38,596 nucleotides of DNA from Rhodospirillaceae bacterium. GTDB taxonomy: Bacteria > Pseudomonadota > Alphaproteobacteria > SMXQ01. The stretch covers positions 1 to 38,596 of the forward strand of contig CANJIM010000031.1 in NCBI GenBank assembly GCA_947474495.1, written 5' to 3'. Under the pieces are notes generated by a model. That model was not told where the DNA came from. It was given only the letters and a program-made list of their open reading frames with translations, and did no database searches. The position numbers were made by a program, and so were the translations under genes. Shown here piece by piece: positions 16,106-26,678 of this stretch. How positions within the stretch are numbered: the stretch's first letter is position 1; the number at the start of each line of letters is the position of its first letter.

Positions 16106-17086
16106 ATGATCCCCAGCGCTTCCCGCGCCGCCGCCGTGCGGCTCAACCGCAGCCAGCTCTCGGTGCCGGGCATCCGTCCGGAACTGTTCGAGAAGGCGGC
16201 CCAGTCGGCGGCCGACGTGATCTTCCTCGATCTCGAAGATTCGGTCGCGTTCGCCGATAAGGAAAAGGCGCGCGAGAACGTCATCACCGGCCTGCGCGAT
16301 CTCGACTGGCGCGGCAAGACTGTCTCGGTGCGGGTCAACGGCCTCGACACGCCCTTTATGTACCGCGACGTCATCGACGTGATGGAGCAGGCGGGCGAGC
16401 GCATCGATCTGATGCTGATCCCCAAGGTGAACCGCGCCGCAGACGTGCAGGCGGTCGACATGCTGCTGACGCAGATCGAAATGGCCAAGGGCTACGCCCG
16501 CCCGGTCGGCCTCGAATTGATGATCGAGACCGCCGAAGGGCTGATGAACGTCGACGCCATCGCCGGCGCCAGCGCGCGCGCCGAATCGCTGCATTTCGGC
16601 CCCGGCGATTTCGCCGCCTCGACCGGCGCGCGCAACGTCACGATCGGCGGCGGCAATCCCGATTACGCCGTGCTGGTTGGCGCCAAGGGCGGCCCGCGCG
16701 AAACCCACGTCGGCGACATGTGGCATTACGCCCTGGCGCGCATCGTCGTCGCCGCGCGTGCCCATGGCCTGCGTCCGCTCGACGGCCCCTATGCCGACTT
16801 CGCCGATGCCGAAGGCTTCGACGCCGCCGCCCGCCGCGCCGCCGCGCTCGGCTGCGAAGGTAAATGGTGCATTCATCCGAGCCAGATCGCCGCCGCCAAC
16901 GCCGCCTTCGGCCCGACAGCAGCCGAGACCGAGGCCGCCCGCCGCATTCTCGCCGCCATGGACCAAGCGGCGCGCGCCGGCAAGGGCGCCGCGACTCTGG
17001 ATGGCCGCATGATCGACGTCGCCTCGATCCGCCAAGCCCAAGTGGTGGTGCGCAAAGCCGAGCTGATCGCCGGCGGCGCCAAATGA
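16106..17086 (+). CDS. mcl1: L-malyl-CoA / beta-methylmalyl-CoA lyase-type enzyme (HpcH/HpaI family)
   Basis: The 326-residue protein is a CoA-ester lyase of the CitE/HpcH-HpaI superfamily and closely resembles alphaproteobacterial Mcl1. It shares LDLEDSV (41-47), VRVNGLDTPF with CoA/oxyanion Arg76, IPKV (105-108), ligand E141 in MIETAEG, ligand D168 in GPGDFAAS, and GKWCIHPSQ (252-260). Mcl1 reversibly cleaves malyl-CoA to acetyl-CoA and glyoxylate, and beta-methylmalyl-CoA to propionyl-CoA and glyoxylate, in the ethylmalonyl-CoA and serine cycles. Those partners (ccr, ecm, mcd, meaB) are not in this window, so the physiological role is inferred. A related malyl-CoA thioesterase cannot be excluded from sequence reading. 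The ATG at 16106 gives the expected start. It precedes accA by 89 bases. Confidence 0.82.
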   Translation: MIPSASRAAAVRLNRSQLSVPGIRPELFEKAAQSAADVIFLDLEDSVAFADKEKARENVITGLRDLDWRGKTVSVRVNGLDTPFMYRDVIDVMEQAGERIDLMLIPKVNRAADVQAVDMLLTQIEMAKGYARPVGLELMIETAEGLMNVDAIAGASARAESLHFGPGDFAASTGARNVTIGGGNPDYAVLVGAKGGPRETHVGDMWHYALARIVVAARAHGLRPLDGPYADFADAEGFDAAARRAAALGCEGKWCIHPSQIAAANAAFGPTAAETEAARRILAAMDQAARAGKGAATLDGRMIDVASIRQAQVVVRKAELIAGGAK

Positions 17087-17175
17087 CGTTTAAGCCGCGC
17101 GCCCCCTCTGCGATCCAGTGGCGCGACACAGTGAAACTCTTGACAGCGGCCGCTTGAGCCGTCACGAAAGCCGTC

Positions 17176-18135
17176 ATGCCGACTTTTCTCGATTTCGAAA
17201 AACCGATCGCCGAGCTCGAAGGCAAGATCGAAGAGCTGCGCCACCTGCACAACGCCGGCGATGTGAACATCGCTGAGGAAGTGGGCAAGCTGCAGGCCAA
17301 GGCCGACAAGCTGCTCAAGCAGACCTACGGCAAGCTCGACCCCTGGCAGAAGGTCCAGGTCGCGCGCCATCCCGACCGTCCGCATTTCAAGGATTACGTC
17401 GAGGCGCTGATCGAGGACTTCACGCCGCTCGCGGGCGACCGCACCTTCGGCGAAGACGCGGCGATCCAAGGCGGTCTCGGCCGCTTCCGCGGCTATTCGG
17501 TCATGGTCATCGGCAACGAAAAAGGCCGCGACACCGAATCGCGCATCAAGCACAACTTCGGCATGGCCCGTCCGGAAGGCTACCGCAAGGCACGCCGCCT
17601 GATGGAAATGGCCGACCGCTTCCAGCTGCCGGTCATCACCCTGGTCGACACCGCCGGCGCCTATCCCGGCGTCAATGCCGAAGAGCGCGGCCAGTCGGAA
17701 GCCATCGCCCGCTCCATCGAGGCTTGCCTGCGCCTGCAAGTGCCGCTGGTCTCCGCCGTGATCGGCGAGGGGGGCTCGGGCGGCGCGATCGCGCTGGCGG
17801 CCGCCGATCATGTCATCATGCTCGAACATTCGATCTATTCGGTGATCTCGCCGGAAGGCTGCGCCTCGATCCTGTGGCGCGGCGGCGGGCCGGAGCAGGC
17901 CAAGGTCGCCGCCGAGGCCCTGAAAGTCACCTCCGACGACCTCAAGGCGCTCGGCCTGATCGACGAGATCGTGCCCGAGCCGCTGGGCGGCGCGCACCGC
18001 GAGCCGGCTGCCGCCATGGCCGCGACCGGCAGCGCCATCGAGCGCGCCCTGCGCAAGCTGCTCGGCAGCGGCGGTGGGGCTCTGCGCGAGCGCCGGCGCG
18101 AGAAGTTCCTCGACATGGGCCGCAAGGGGCTTTGA
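17176..18135 (+). CDS. accA: Acetyl-CoA carboxylase, carboxyltransferase subunit alpha
   Basis: AccA with AccD transfers carboxyl from biotin carboxyl-carrier protein to acetyl-CoA, making malonyl-CoA for fatty acid synthesis in the cytoplasm. The 319-residue product has the family length and the conserved N-terminus [87 protein letters not shown] and the oxyanion region [11 protein letters not shown] followed by [13 protein letters not shown]. Everything expected is intact. The ATG at 17176 gives the standard start. As is usual in Alphaproteobacteria, accD is not adjacent. A MAPEG gene follows after 103 bases. Confidence 0.97.
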   Translation: MPTFLDFEKPIAELEGKIEELRHLHNAGDVNIAEEVGKLQAKADKLLKQTYGKLDPWQKVQVARHPDRPHFKDYVEALIEDFTPLAGDRTFGEDAAIQGGLGRFRGYSVMVIGNEKGRDTESRIKHNFGMARPEGYRKARRLMEMADRFQLPVITLVDTAGAYPGVNAEERGQSEAIARSIEACLRLQVPLVSAVIGEGGSGGAIALAAADHVIMLEHSIYSVISPEGCASILWRGGGPEQAKVAAEALKVTSDDLKALGLIDEIVPEPLGGAHREPAAAMAATGSAIERALRKLLGSGGGALRERRREKFLDMGRKGL

Positions 18136-18238
18136 GGCCTCCTGTGACAAAAATCCTGTGAACGAACCGGGTTCCCCGGCGTTGAAAGAAGGGCGCTCGC
18201 CAAAGGGCGCCCCGAATCGTCGCAGCGGAGAGCCCGAC

Positions 18239-18784
18239 ATGCCTTATTTCGACCTCGCGGCCGCGCGCCGTAAATCGGCCATCGGCCTCGTCATCGGCAG
18301 CGTGGCCGGCTGGGCCATCTTCTTTCTGATCTTCGGCCTGTTCGCCGCGCCCGCCGCCGCCGCCAAGGCCGACCGCTTGGGCTTCGCCGCGCAATGGCTG
18401 TTGTTGATCGCGCTGCTGATTCTCGGCATGACGATGATCATCGGCCTCTTGCGCAATTTCAGCCCGGCGATCGACCCGACGCTCAATCAAGAGCCGCGCT
18501 ATATCGACGTGTCGCGCCGCGCCCTGACCAACACGGTCGAGCAAAGCCTGATCTTCGCGCTGCTCGCCTTCGCCGTCTCCGCGGCGGCGCCGGCCGGCTC
18601 GCTCGGCGTGCTGGCGGCGCTCACCGTGATGTTCGTCGTCTCGCGCATCGTCTTCTGGCTCGGCTATATGGCTGGGCCGTACTATCGCACCTACGGCGTC
18701 ATGACCTTCCAGATCAACCTGGTCATGGCCGTCTGGGCCATCATCGCCGTGCTCGGCTATCAGCCGTTCTGGCTGAGGCCTTAG
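18239..18784 (+). CDS. MAPEG family membrane protein
   Basis: This 181-residue integral membrane protein has about five hydrophobic segments (roughly 15-37, 51-72, 100-117, 121-143 and 157-176). The stretch RRALTNTVEQSLIFALLA (93-110) is the Asn/Glu-containing helix typical of membrane-associated proteins in eicosanoid and glutathione metabolism (MAPEG). Family members act as glutathione transferases or peroxidases in the inner membrane; bacterial members are mostly uncharacterised. The ATG at 18239 is preceded by a GCGGAG binding site at a suitable distance; longer upstream reading would run into accA. A strong terminator at 18805 follows, so it is the last gene of this rightward block. Confidence 0.78.
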   Translation: MPYFDLAAARRKSAIGLVIGSVAGWAIFFLIFGLFAAPAAAAKADRLGFAAQWLLLIALLILGMTMIIGLLRNFSPAIDPTLNQEPRYIDVSRRALTNTVEQSLIFALLAFAVSAAAPAGSLGVLAALTVMFVVSRIVFWLGYMAGPYYRTYGVMTFQINLVMAVWAIIAVLGYQPFWLRP

Positions 18785-18804
18785 CGGCCTCGCGCTCTAA
18801 CGCA

Positions 18805-18830
18805 AAACGGCGGCCCTTCGGCCGCCGTTT
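18805..18830. terminator. Bidirectional intrinsic terminator between MAPEG gene and flagellin
   Basis: AAACGGCGGCC (18805-18815) pairs perfectly with GGCCGCCGTTT (18820-18830) around CTTC, an 11-bp stem with A and T flanks that serves both converging genes. Confidence 0.85.
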
Positions 18831-18852
18831 CATTTCGCTCGTCGGGATTGCG

Positions 18853-20322
18853 TTACTGGAACAGGCGCAGCAGGTTCTCGGGCATCTTGTTCGCCTGCGC
18901 GAGCATGGCGACGCCGGACTGCACGAGCACTTGTTTGGCCGAGAACATGGTCATTTCAGAGGCCACGTCCAAGTCCATCAAGCTGCTACGAGCGGCTTCC
19001 GTGTTTTCGATGGTCGTTGACAGATTGTCCGAGGCGAACTCGAGACGGTTCTGCGCGGCGCCAACGCCCGCACGGGCGGTGTTGAGGGTATCGATCGCGG
19101 CGGTGACGGCGGCGGAAGCGGTGTCGGCGCTAGCCTTGGTTAGAATATCGCCGCCGTTGATGCTGAGCGACGTCGCCGAGATCGAACCCACCGAGATGGT
19201 GATTTCGTCGACATTCGTCGTCGTGCCGGTGCCGAGCTTGAAGGTGAAGTCCGTCTGATCGGTGGTTGATGCGGTGCCAGTGACCCGCGCGTTGAGCAGG
19301 CCGGACAAATCGAGTGTGGGTATGGTGCCGCCGCCATCGAACGGGTTCGTGACGTCGAAGCTCAGAGTGAAGGTGTCACCGCCGGAGTTTGTCAACGTCA
19401 CCGTTTTATGGCCGGTCGTGAGCAGATTGACCGATGATGCCGGGCTCTGGTAGGTGCCGTAATAGAGCGTCGACGTCGCGGGGTTGCCGGTATCGTCAAG
19501 GGTGACATTGCCGCTTTGGGCCGCGAAATCGGTCGCATCGCTGATGTTCGAGACGGTGACCGAGCTGGTGTCGATATTGCCAGTGTCCGGGGTGCCCGCC
19601 GAATATGTCGGCAGGCTGTCGATATCGGTCGACTTGCTGAAGGCGGCGCTCAGATCGACGACGATATCCAGCTCATTGAAGTTGACGCTCTGGGTCGCGT
19701 TCTGCGCGATCGCCGTGTTGCCGATGGCGATACCCTGGCTTTCGCCGGTGGTGAGGTTTTTCAAGGTCAGGACGTCGCTGGAAGCGTCGTAATTGACGGA
19801 AATAGCTGCGTTGCCGACGCCGCTCCCGAGCTTGATCGAGGCGAATCCGTGTGCCGCGTTGACGACACTCGTGGCGTTCAGCGTCGTCGTGGTCGTCGAC
19901 GAGCCGTTCACCAGGGCCGTGCCGTTGAACTTCGTCACCTGGGCGACGCGATCAACTTCATCGAGTAGAGCCTGGTATTCGGTGTCGAGCATGCTGCGTT
20001 CGGTGGTGGACAACTGGCCCGAACCCGACTGCACGGCGAGGGTCTTCATGCGAACGAGAATATCGTTCACCTTGGACATCGCGCCGTCGGCGATCTGCAG
20101 CATGGAGGTGGCCTGGCCCGCGTTGACCTTGGCCTGCTTCTGCGCCTGAACCTCGGCGTTCAGGCGCGAGCCGATCGCGAGGGACGCAGCGTCATCCTTG
20201 GCGCTCAAAACGCGGCTGCCGGCGGAGAGTTTTGCGAGAGAACTGGACGCGGCGCTGTCGGCCTTCGTTAAATAACGATTGGCGACATTGGCGGCGTAGT
20301 TCGAGACGATATTGAGAGCCAA
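18853..20322 (-). CDS. Flagellin
   Basis: The 489-residue protein is the filament subunit exported by the flagellar type III apparatus. The N-terminal D0/D1 helices begin MALNIVSNYAANVANRYL and include LSAGSRVLSAKDDAASLAIG and the QATSMLQIADGAMSKVNDILVRMKTLAVQ region. The C-terminal D1/D0 part has RAGVGAAQNRLEFASDNL, AARSSLMDLDVASEM and ends AQANKMPENLLRLFQ. The middle (about 140-390) is Thr/Ser/Asp-rich and variable, exposed on the filament. The start codon is TTG at 20322, confirmed by the conserved N-terminus and an AGGAGA binding site six bases upstream. No other flagellar gene (flaF, flbT, flgE) is adjacent. A TTAA-N7-TTAA box and a leader hairpin lie upstream. Confidence 0.96.
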   Translation of the reverse strand: MALNIVSNYAANVANRYLTKADSAASSSLAKLSAGSRVLSAKDDAASLAIGSRLNAEVQAQKQAKVNAGQATSMLQIADGAMSKVNDILVRMKTLAVQSGSGQLSTTERSMLDTEYQALLDEVDRVAQVTKFNGTALVNGSSTTTTTLNATSVVNAAHGFASIKLGSGVGNAAISVNYDASSDVLTLKNLTTGESQGIAIGNTAIAQNATQSVNFNELDIVVDLSAAFSKSTDIDSLPTYSAGTPDTGNIDTSSVTVSNISDATDFAAQSGNVTLDDTGNPATSTLYYGTYQSPASSVNLLTTGHKTVTLTNSGGDTFTLSFDVTNPFDGGGTIPTLDLSGLLNARVTGTASTTDQTDFTFKLGTGTTTNVDEITISVGSISATSLSINGGDILTKASADTASAAVTAAIDTLNTARAGVGAAQNRLEFASDNLSTTIENTEAARSSLMDLDVASEMTMFSAKQVLVQSGVAMLAQANKMPENLLRLFQ

Positions 20323-20350
20323 AGCCTATCTCCTACATGGAGCGTATAGA

Positions 20351-20367
20351 CGCGACATCCTGTCGCG
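20351..20367 (-). promoter_or_regulatory. Hairpin in the flagellin mRNA leader
   Basis: CGCGACA and TGTCGCG form a perfect 7-bp stem with a 3-base loop, 29-45 bases upstream of the TTG start. In Caulobacter the regulator FlbT acts on the 5' leader of flagellin mRNA; a similar role here is an inference. Confidence 0.4.
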
Positions 20368-20404
20368 ATCCAAAAACGAGCGAGTGAAATTTAGGCTGAT
20401 GTCA

Positions 20405-20419
20405 TTAACGGGGCCTTAA
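20405..20419 (-). promoter_or_regulatory. CtrA-type binding site upstream of flagellin
   Basis: TTAA, seven bases (GGCCCCG on the minus strand), TTAA matches the TTAA-N7-TTAA recognition motif of the response regulator CtrA. It lies 83-97 bases upstream of the flagellin start. CtrA is known to control motility genes in many Alphaproteobacteria. It is the only canonical match I found in the intergenic regions of this window. Confidence 0.55.
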
Positions 20420-20490
20420 TTTGCCCGGCGATCATTAGTCAGAGGGAGCGGGAATTTTTTGCCGCGTTTTCGCGGCGATGGGACATAGGA

Positions 20491-20519
20491 AAACGGCGAC
20501 TTCTGTGAAGTCGCCGTTT
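20491..20519 (-). terminator. Intrinsic terminator of secA
   Basis: AAACGGCGACTTC (20491-20503) pairs with GAAGTCGCCGTTT (20507-20519) around a 3-base loop, a 13-bp stem. On the minus strand it is followed by a T-run and lies 24 bases after the secA stop, separating secA from the flagellin promoter region. Confidence 0.85.
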
Positions 20520-20542
20520 GTCATTCAGGATCGCTTGGCCAG

Positions 20543-23236
<2,694 letters not shown>

Positions 23237-23600
23237 GGGCGAGAACCTTTGGCGGGGGCGTGGGCCATTCCTTCCCTGGCCCGCGCGAGCAGGCGCCGCG
23301 AAGCCCGCGCACGGGAGGAATGACCTGAAAACGCGGGGAAAACCTTGAAATCCTGCGAAAGCGGCCCCTGACAGATAGAGAGCGAGGGGGCGCATGTCAA
23401 CGCCGGCCAGACGGGCTGGTTCCCAAGGCTCCGGGCGGGCTTCAGGGCCTCATGGGGAGGCTTCACGGGCTTGTCACTAATGCGGCCGCAAAGGCCTTCG
23501 CCCGGCTTAAATCCGTCGTGTAGGATGCCCAGCGAAGCGGCCCGCCCCGGTCTCGAGACAGAGGGCGGCGGCCGTGCCCCTTTAAGGATGTTTTCCGACC
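23237..23600. other. Divergent intergenic region, secA / PPIase
   Basis: These 364 bases separate two divergent genes and should hold both promoters. I see several GC-rich short inverted repeats and the shared AAGGATG-like binding site ahead of the PPIase gene, but no -35/-10 pair good enough to call. No conserved short reading frame, tRNA or riboswitch-like fold is recognised. Confidence 0.5.
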
Positions 23601-24473
23601 ATGATTTACGGCTCCCGCGCGGCTCGCGCCGGCTTTTCCCTGCTTGTTCCGGCGTTCTGCGCCGCCCTTGCCCTGACCGCGCCTGCCGCCGCCTGGGCTC
23701 AGGCCGCTCCGAAGCCGGCAGCGTCTGCCGCCGATCCGGTGGTCGCCCGCGTCGATGGCCAGCCCATTCTGCGCTCCGAAGTGCTGGCGGCGATGGATAC
23801 GCTGCCGCCGCAGTACCGCGCCATGCCGCTCGAAGCGCTCTTCCCCGCGCTGGTCGGCCAGGTGATCGACCGCAAGCTGGTGGTCGCTGCCGCCAAGAAG
23901 GAGAAGCTCGAGACCGACGCCGAGTTCAAGAAGCGCATGGCCGAAGTGCAGGACCGCGTGCTCGAGCAGGTCTATATCAACAAGAAGATCGATGCGCAGC
24001 TGACCGACGCCGTGCTCAAGAAAGAGTACGACAAGATGCCGACCGAATCGAAGGTCCGCGCCAGCCATATTCTGGTCAAAACGCGCGACGAAGCCGTGCA
24101 GGTGATCCGCGAGATTTCCGGCGGCGCCAAGTTCGAGGACGTGGCGGCCAAGAAGTCGCTCGATCCGTCGGGCAAGCAAGGCGGCGATCTCGGCTTCTTC
24201 ACCAAGGAAGAGATGGTCGCGCCGTTCTCCGAGGCTGCCTTCAAGATGAAGAAGGGCGAGATCAGCAAGAGCCCGGTCGAGACTCAATTCGGCTGGCATG
24301 TGATCCGCGTCGATGAAATCGGCAAGCCGCCGTTCGCCGAGGTGCGCGATGAATTGCGCGAACAGTTGAGCGACCAAGCGTTTGGCGATGTCATCGAGAA
24401 GCTACGCGCGAGCGCCAAGATCGAGCGTTTCGCGCCCGACGGCAGCGTGCCGCCGGTCCAGGCGATGCCGTAA
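23601..24473 (+). CDS. Periplasmic parvulin-type peptidyl-prolyl isomerase
   Basis: The 290-residue protein has a Sec signal peptide (MIYGSRAARAGFSLLVPAFCAALALTAPAAAWAQ, cleavage after about residue 34), so it works in the periplasm. A SurA/PrsA-like helical chaperone segment follows (about 45-150, rich in Lys/Glu). The rotamase domain (about 152-247) has VRASHILVKTRDEA, the AKKSLDPSGKQGGDLGFFTKEEMVAPFSEAAFKMKKGEIS block and FGWHVIRV, which are standard for the PpiC family. It isomerises prolyl bonds and helps fold exported proteins. Divergence from secA is suggestive: the two genes share the export theme. It has no C-terminal membrane anchor. The ATG at 23601 is used because the signal peptide begins there. 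Confidence 0.9.
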   Translation: MIYGSRAARAGFSLLVPAFCAALALTAPAAAWAQAAPKPAASAADPVVARVDGQPILRSEVLAAMDTLPPQYRAMPLEALFPALVGQVIDRKLVVAAAKKEKLETDAEFKKRMAEVQDRVLEQVYINKKIDAQLTDAVLKKEYDKMPTESKVRASHILVKTRDEAVQVIREISGGAKFEDVAAKKSLDPSGKQGGDLGFFTKEEMVAPFSEAAFKMKKGEISKSPVETQFGWHVIRVDEIGKPPFAEVRDELREQLSDQAFGDVIEKLRASAKIERFAPDGSVPPVQAMP

Positions 24474-24546
24474 TCCGACCGCCGTCCTGTCACGCTTCGA
24501 GCGTTGCAGGGCGCGCCACGATATCCTAAACCAGACCTGTCGATAC

Positions 24547-24572
24547 CCGCCGCCGGCTGACTCCGGCGGCGG
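24547..24572 (+). other. Strong GC hairpin between PPIase gene and argJ
   Basis: CCGCCGCCGG pairs perfectly with CCGGCGGCGG around CTGACT, a 10-bp all-GC stem 73 bases after the PPIase stop and 53 bases before argJ. It lacks a T-run. It could be a factor-dependent terminator or an mRNA-stabilising element. Confidence 0.45.
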
Positions 24573-24624
24573 ATGTCCATCTGCCCAGAATTGCCAAACA
24601 TCCACCCGAACTGAAGAGCCCATC

Positions 24625-25878
24625 ATGGCCATCAAAACGTCGCCGCTCGCGCCCGCCCGCTTCCCCGATCTGCCCGCCGTCGCCGGCGTGCGTCTCGGCG
24701 TCGCCGAGGCCGGCGTGCGATACAAGGGCCGGACGGATTTGATGATCGCCGAGCTGGCACCGGGCACCACGATCGCCGGCGCCTTCACCCGCTCGCTCAG
24801 CGCCTCGGCGCCGGTCGATTGGTGCCGCGCTGCGGTCAAGGGCGGCAAGGCGCGCGCCATCGTCGTCAATTCCGGCAATGCCAACGCATTCACCGGCAAG
24901 GCCGGCGTCACCGCCGTCACCGTCACGGCGGACGCGGCGGCCAAGGCGCTCGGCTGCAAGCCGAAGGAAGTCTTCATTGCCTCGACCGGCGTGATCGGCG
25001 AGCCGCTGCCCGCCGAGAAGATCGCCGCCGCCCTGCCTGGCCTGGTGAAGAGCAACCTCACCGCGTCATGGGAGCAAGCGGCGCGCGCCATCATGACGAC
25101 CGACACCTATCCCAAGGCCGTCTCGCGCACCGCCAGCATCGGCGGCACCCAGGTGACCATCGTCGGCATCATCAAGGGCTCGGGCATGATCGCGCCCAAC
25201 ATGGGCACCATGCTCGGCTTCCTCTTTACCGACGCCAAGATCCCGGCCAAGGCGCTGCAGGCGATGGTGACCAAGGGCGTCGACAAGTCGTTCAACTGCA
25301 TCACGGTCGATAGCGACACCTCGACCAGCGACACCATTCTGCTCGCCGCGACGGGCCAGGGACCGAAGCACAAGGTGGTGCGGTCGGCGTCCGACGCGCA
25401 TTTGCGTGACTTCAAGGCCAAGCTCGACGAAGCCATGCTGGAGCTCGCCCATCTCGTGGTGAAGGACGGCGAGGGCGCGACGAAGTTCGTCGAGATCCGC
25501 GTCACCGGCGCCGCCAGCAATCCGGCGGCCAAGCGCATCGGCCTCGCCATTGCCAATTCGCCGCTGGTCAAAACGGCTATCGCCGGCTCGGACGCCAATT
25601 GGGGCCGCATCGTCGCCGCCGTCGGCAAGGCCGGCGAGAAGGCCGAGCGCGACCGCATGATGATCGCGGTCGGCGGCATCGTCATCACCGAGAAGGGCAT
25701 GGTGCGCCCCGGCTATGACGAAACGCCGGTCGCCGCTCACATGAAGGGCCAGAACATCCTGATCGAGGTCGACGTCGGCGTGCGGACCGGCGGCAAGAAG
25801 GCGACGGGCAAGGCCACGGTCTGGACCTGCGATCTGACGCAGGCCTATATCGACATCAACATCGGCTATCGCAGCTAA
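24625..25878 (+). CDS. argJ: Bifunctional ornithine acetyltransferase / N-acetylglutamate synthase
   Basis: ArgJ recycles the acetyl group from N-acetylornithine to glutamate in cyclic arginine biosynthesis; bifunctional forms also use acetyl-CoA. The 417-residue proprotein is self-cleaved into two chains before a threonine nucleophile, here T195 in PNMGTMLGFLFTDA. The residue before it is Gly rather than the more usual Ala. Other family signatures are GKARAIVVNSGNANAFTG, STGVIGEPLP, GIIKGSGMIAPNMG, SFNCITVDSDTSTSDT, the WGRI near the C-terminal third and an ending YIDINIGYRS. The ATG at 24625 gives the standard N-terminus. It is two bases ahead of mutT, so the two are co-transcribed. Confidence 0.96.
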   Translation: MAIKTSPLAPARFPDLPAVAGVRLGVAEAGVRYKGRTDLMIAELAPGTTIAGAFTRSLSASAPVDWCRAAVKGGKARAIVVNSGNANAFTGKAGVTAVTVTADAAAKALGCKPKEVFIASTGVIGEPLPAEKIAAALPGLVKSNLTASWEQAARAIMTTDTYPKAVSRTASIGGTQVTIVGIIKGSGMIAPNMGTMLGFLFTDAKIPAKALQAMVTKGVDKSFNCITVDSDTSTSDTILLAATGQGPKHKVVRSASDAHLRDFKAKLDEAMLELAHLVVKDGEGATKFVEIRVTGAASNPAAKRIGLAIANSPLVKTAIAGSDANWGRIVAAVGKAGEKAERDRMMIAVGGIVITEKGMVRPGYDETPVAAHMKGQNILIEVDVGVRTGGKKATGKATVWTCDLTQAYIDINIGYRS

Positions 25879-25880
25879 GA

Positions 25881-26294
25881 ATGTCGGACGGGGCGAAACC
25901 GACCGTCCTCGTCACCGCCGTCGCACTGATCGACGGCGATGGCCGCATCCTTATCGCGCAGCGCCCGCCGGGCAAAAGCCTGGCGGGCCTGTGGGAATTT
26001 CCCGGCGGTAAAGTCGATCCCGGCGAAACGCCAGAAGGCGCGCTGGTGCGCGAATTGCGCGAGGAGCTCGGCATCGAAGTGGAAGAGGCCTGCCTCGGCC
26101 CCTTCACCTTCGCTTCGCATAGTTACGAAAAATTCCACCTGCTGATGCCGCTCTATCTCTGCCGCGTCTGGCAGGGCACGCCGACGGCGCAAGAAGGCCA
26201 GGTGCTCAAATGGGTGCGCGTCGGCGCACTCGACGCGCATCCCATGCCGCCAGCGGACGTTCCGCTGGTGGCGATGCTACGGGATTTTCTTTAG
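25881..26294 (+). CDS. mutT: Nudix hydrolase, probable 8-oxo-dGTP diphosphatase MutT
   Basis: The 137-residue protein has a complete Nudix box, G43-x5-E49-x7-R57-E58-L59-x-E61-E62-x-G64-I65. The MutT-like frame ILIAQRPPGKSLAGLWEFPGGKVDPGE precedes it and a C-terminal LKWVRVGAL follows. MutT removes oxidised 8-oxo-dGTP from the nucleotide pool and prevents A:T to C:G errors. The length is typical. It starts two bases after argJ, an arrangement frequent in Alphaproteobacteria (argJ-mutT). It converges on the small membrane protein gene with only nine bases between them. Another Nudix substrate is possible, but the spacing of the box and its flanks favour MutT. Confidence 0.9.
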   Translation: MSDGAKPTVLVTAVALIDGDGRILIAQRPPGKSLAGLWEFPGGKVDPGETPEGALVRELREELGIEVEEACLGPFTFASHSYEKFHLLMPLYLCRVWQGTPTAQEGQVLKWVRVGALDAHPMPPADVPLVAMLRDFL

Positions 26295-26303
26295 GCGCGT
26301 TGC

Positions 26304-26678
26304 TTAGGCTTTAGTGCCCCGGAACACCTGGATCGCGAACAGGATCATGCCGGCGAGCACGAACAGCGAGCCGATGGCGGCGCCCGGCTCGGCCTTGGGA
26401 TGGCCGGTCACGATGAAGCCGACCGCGACGCACAGCAGGATCGCGCCGATGTTGGCGAGCCAAAACTGCGCCGTCGCCAGCTTGGTCTTGGCGGCGGGAT
26501 GCGTCTTGTAGAACAGGCCATACAAAAACATCGAGACCCAGCCGAGCAGCAGCCAATGGGCATGGGCCGGCATGAGCGCATGGTCGTGGCTGGCGCTCAT
26601 GAAAATGCCGCCGCACAGGCCGACCAAGGCATAGAGAACGGCAACGCGCAAAAAGGCGCGATCGATGGATGCGGACAT
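26304..26678 (-). CDS. Small four-helix His-rich membrane protein (heme-copper-oxidase-subunit-I-like)
   Basis: This 124-residue protein has four predicted membrane helices (about 10-28, 38-57, 70-91 and 99-118). The segment SHDHALMPAHAHWLLLGWVSMFLYGLFYKTHP (30-61) clusters four histidines: H31 and H33 at the loop, H39 and H41 at the start of helix 2. The H-x-H-x-x-x-x-GW pattern is reminiscent of the heme-binding helix in subunit I of cbb3-type oxidases and NO reductases. The protein is only about a quarter of that size, with too few helices for a catalytic subunit. A heme-binding or accessory role is a guess. It is transcribed leftwards, converges with mutT and lies 128 bases from the methyltransferase gene. 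Confidence 0.7.
   Translation of the reverse strand: MSASIDRAFLRVAVLYALVGLCGGIFMSASHDHALMPAHAHWLLLGWVSMFLYGLFYKTHPAAKTKLATAQFWLANIGAILLCVAVGFIVTGHPKAEPGAAIGSLFVLAGMILFAIQVFRGTKA

Noticed and set aside
17140-17145. A consensus TTGACA upstream of accA
   Set aside because: No acceptable -10 follows at 16-18 bases, and transcription would begin about at the accA start codon.
23237-23395. N-terminal extension of SecA by 53 residues
   Set aside because: The extension is unconserved and the standard SecA start MFGAIARKF lies at 23236.
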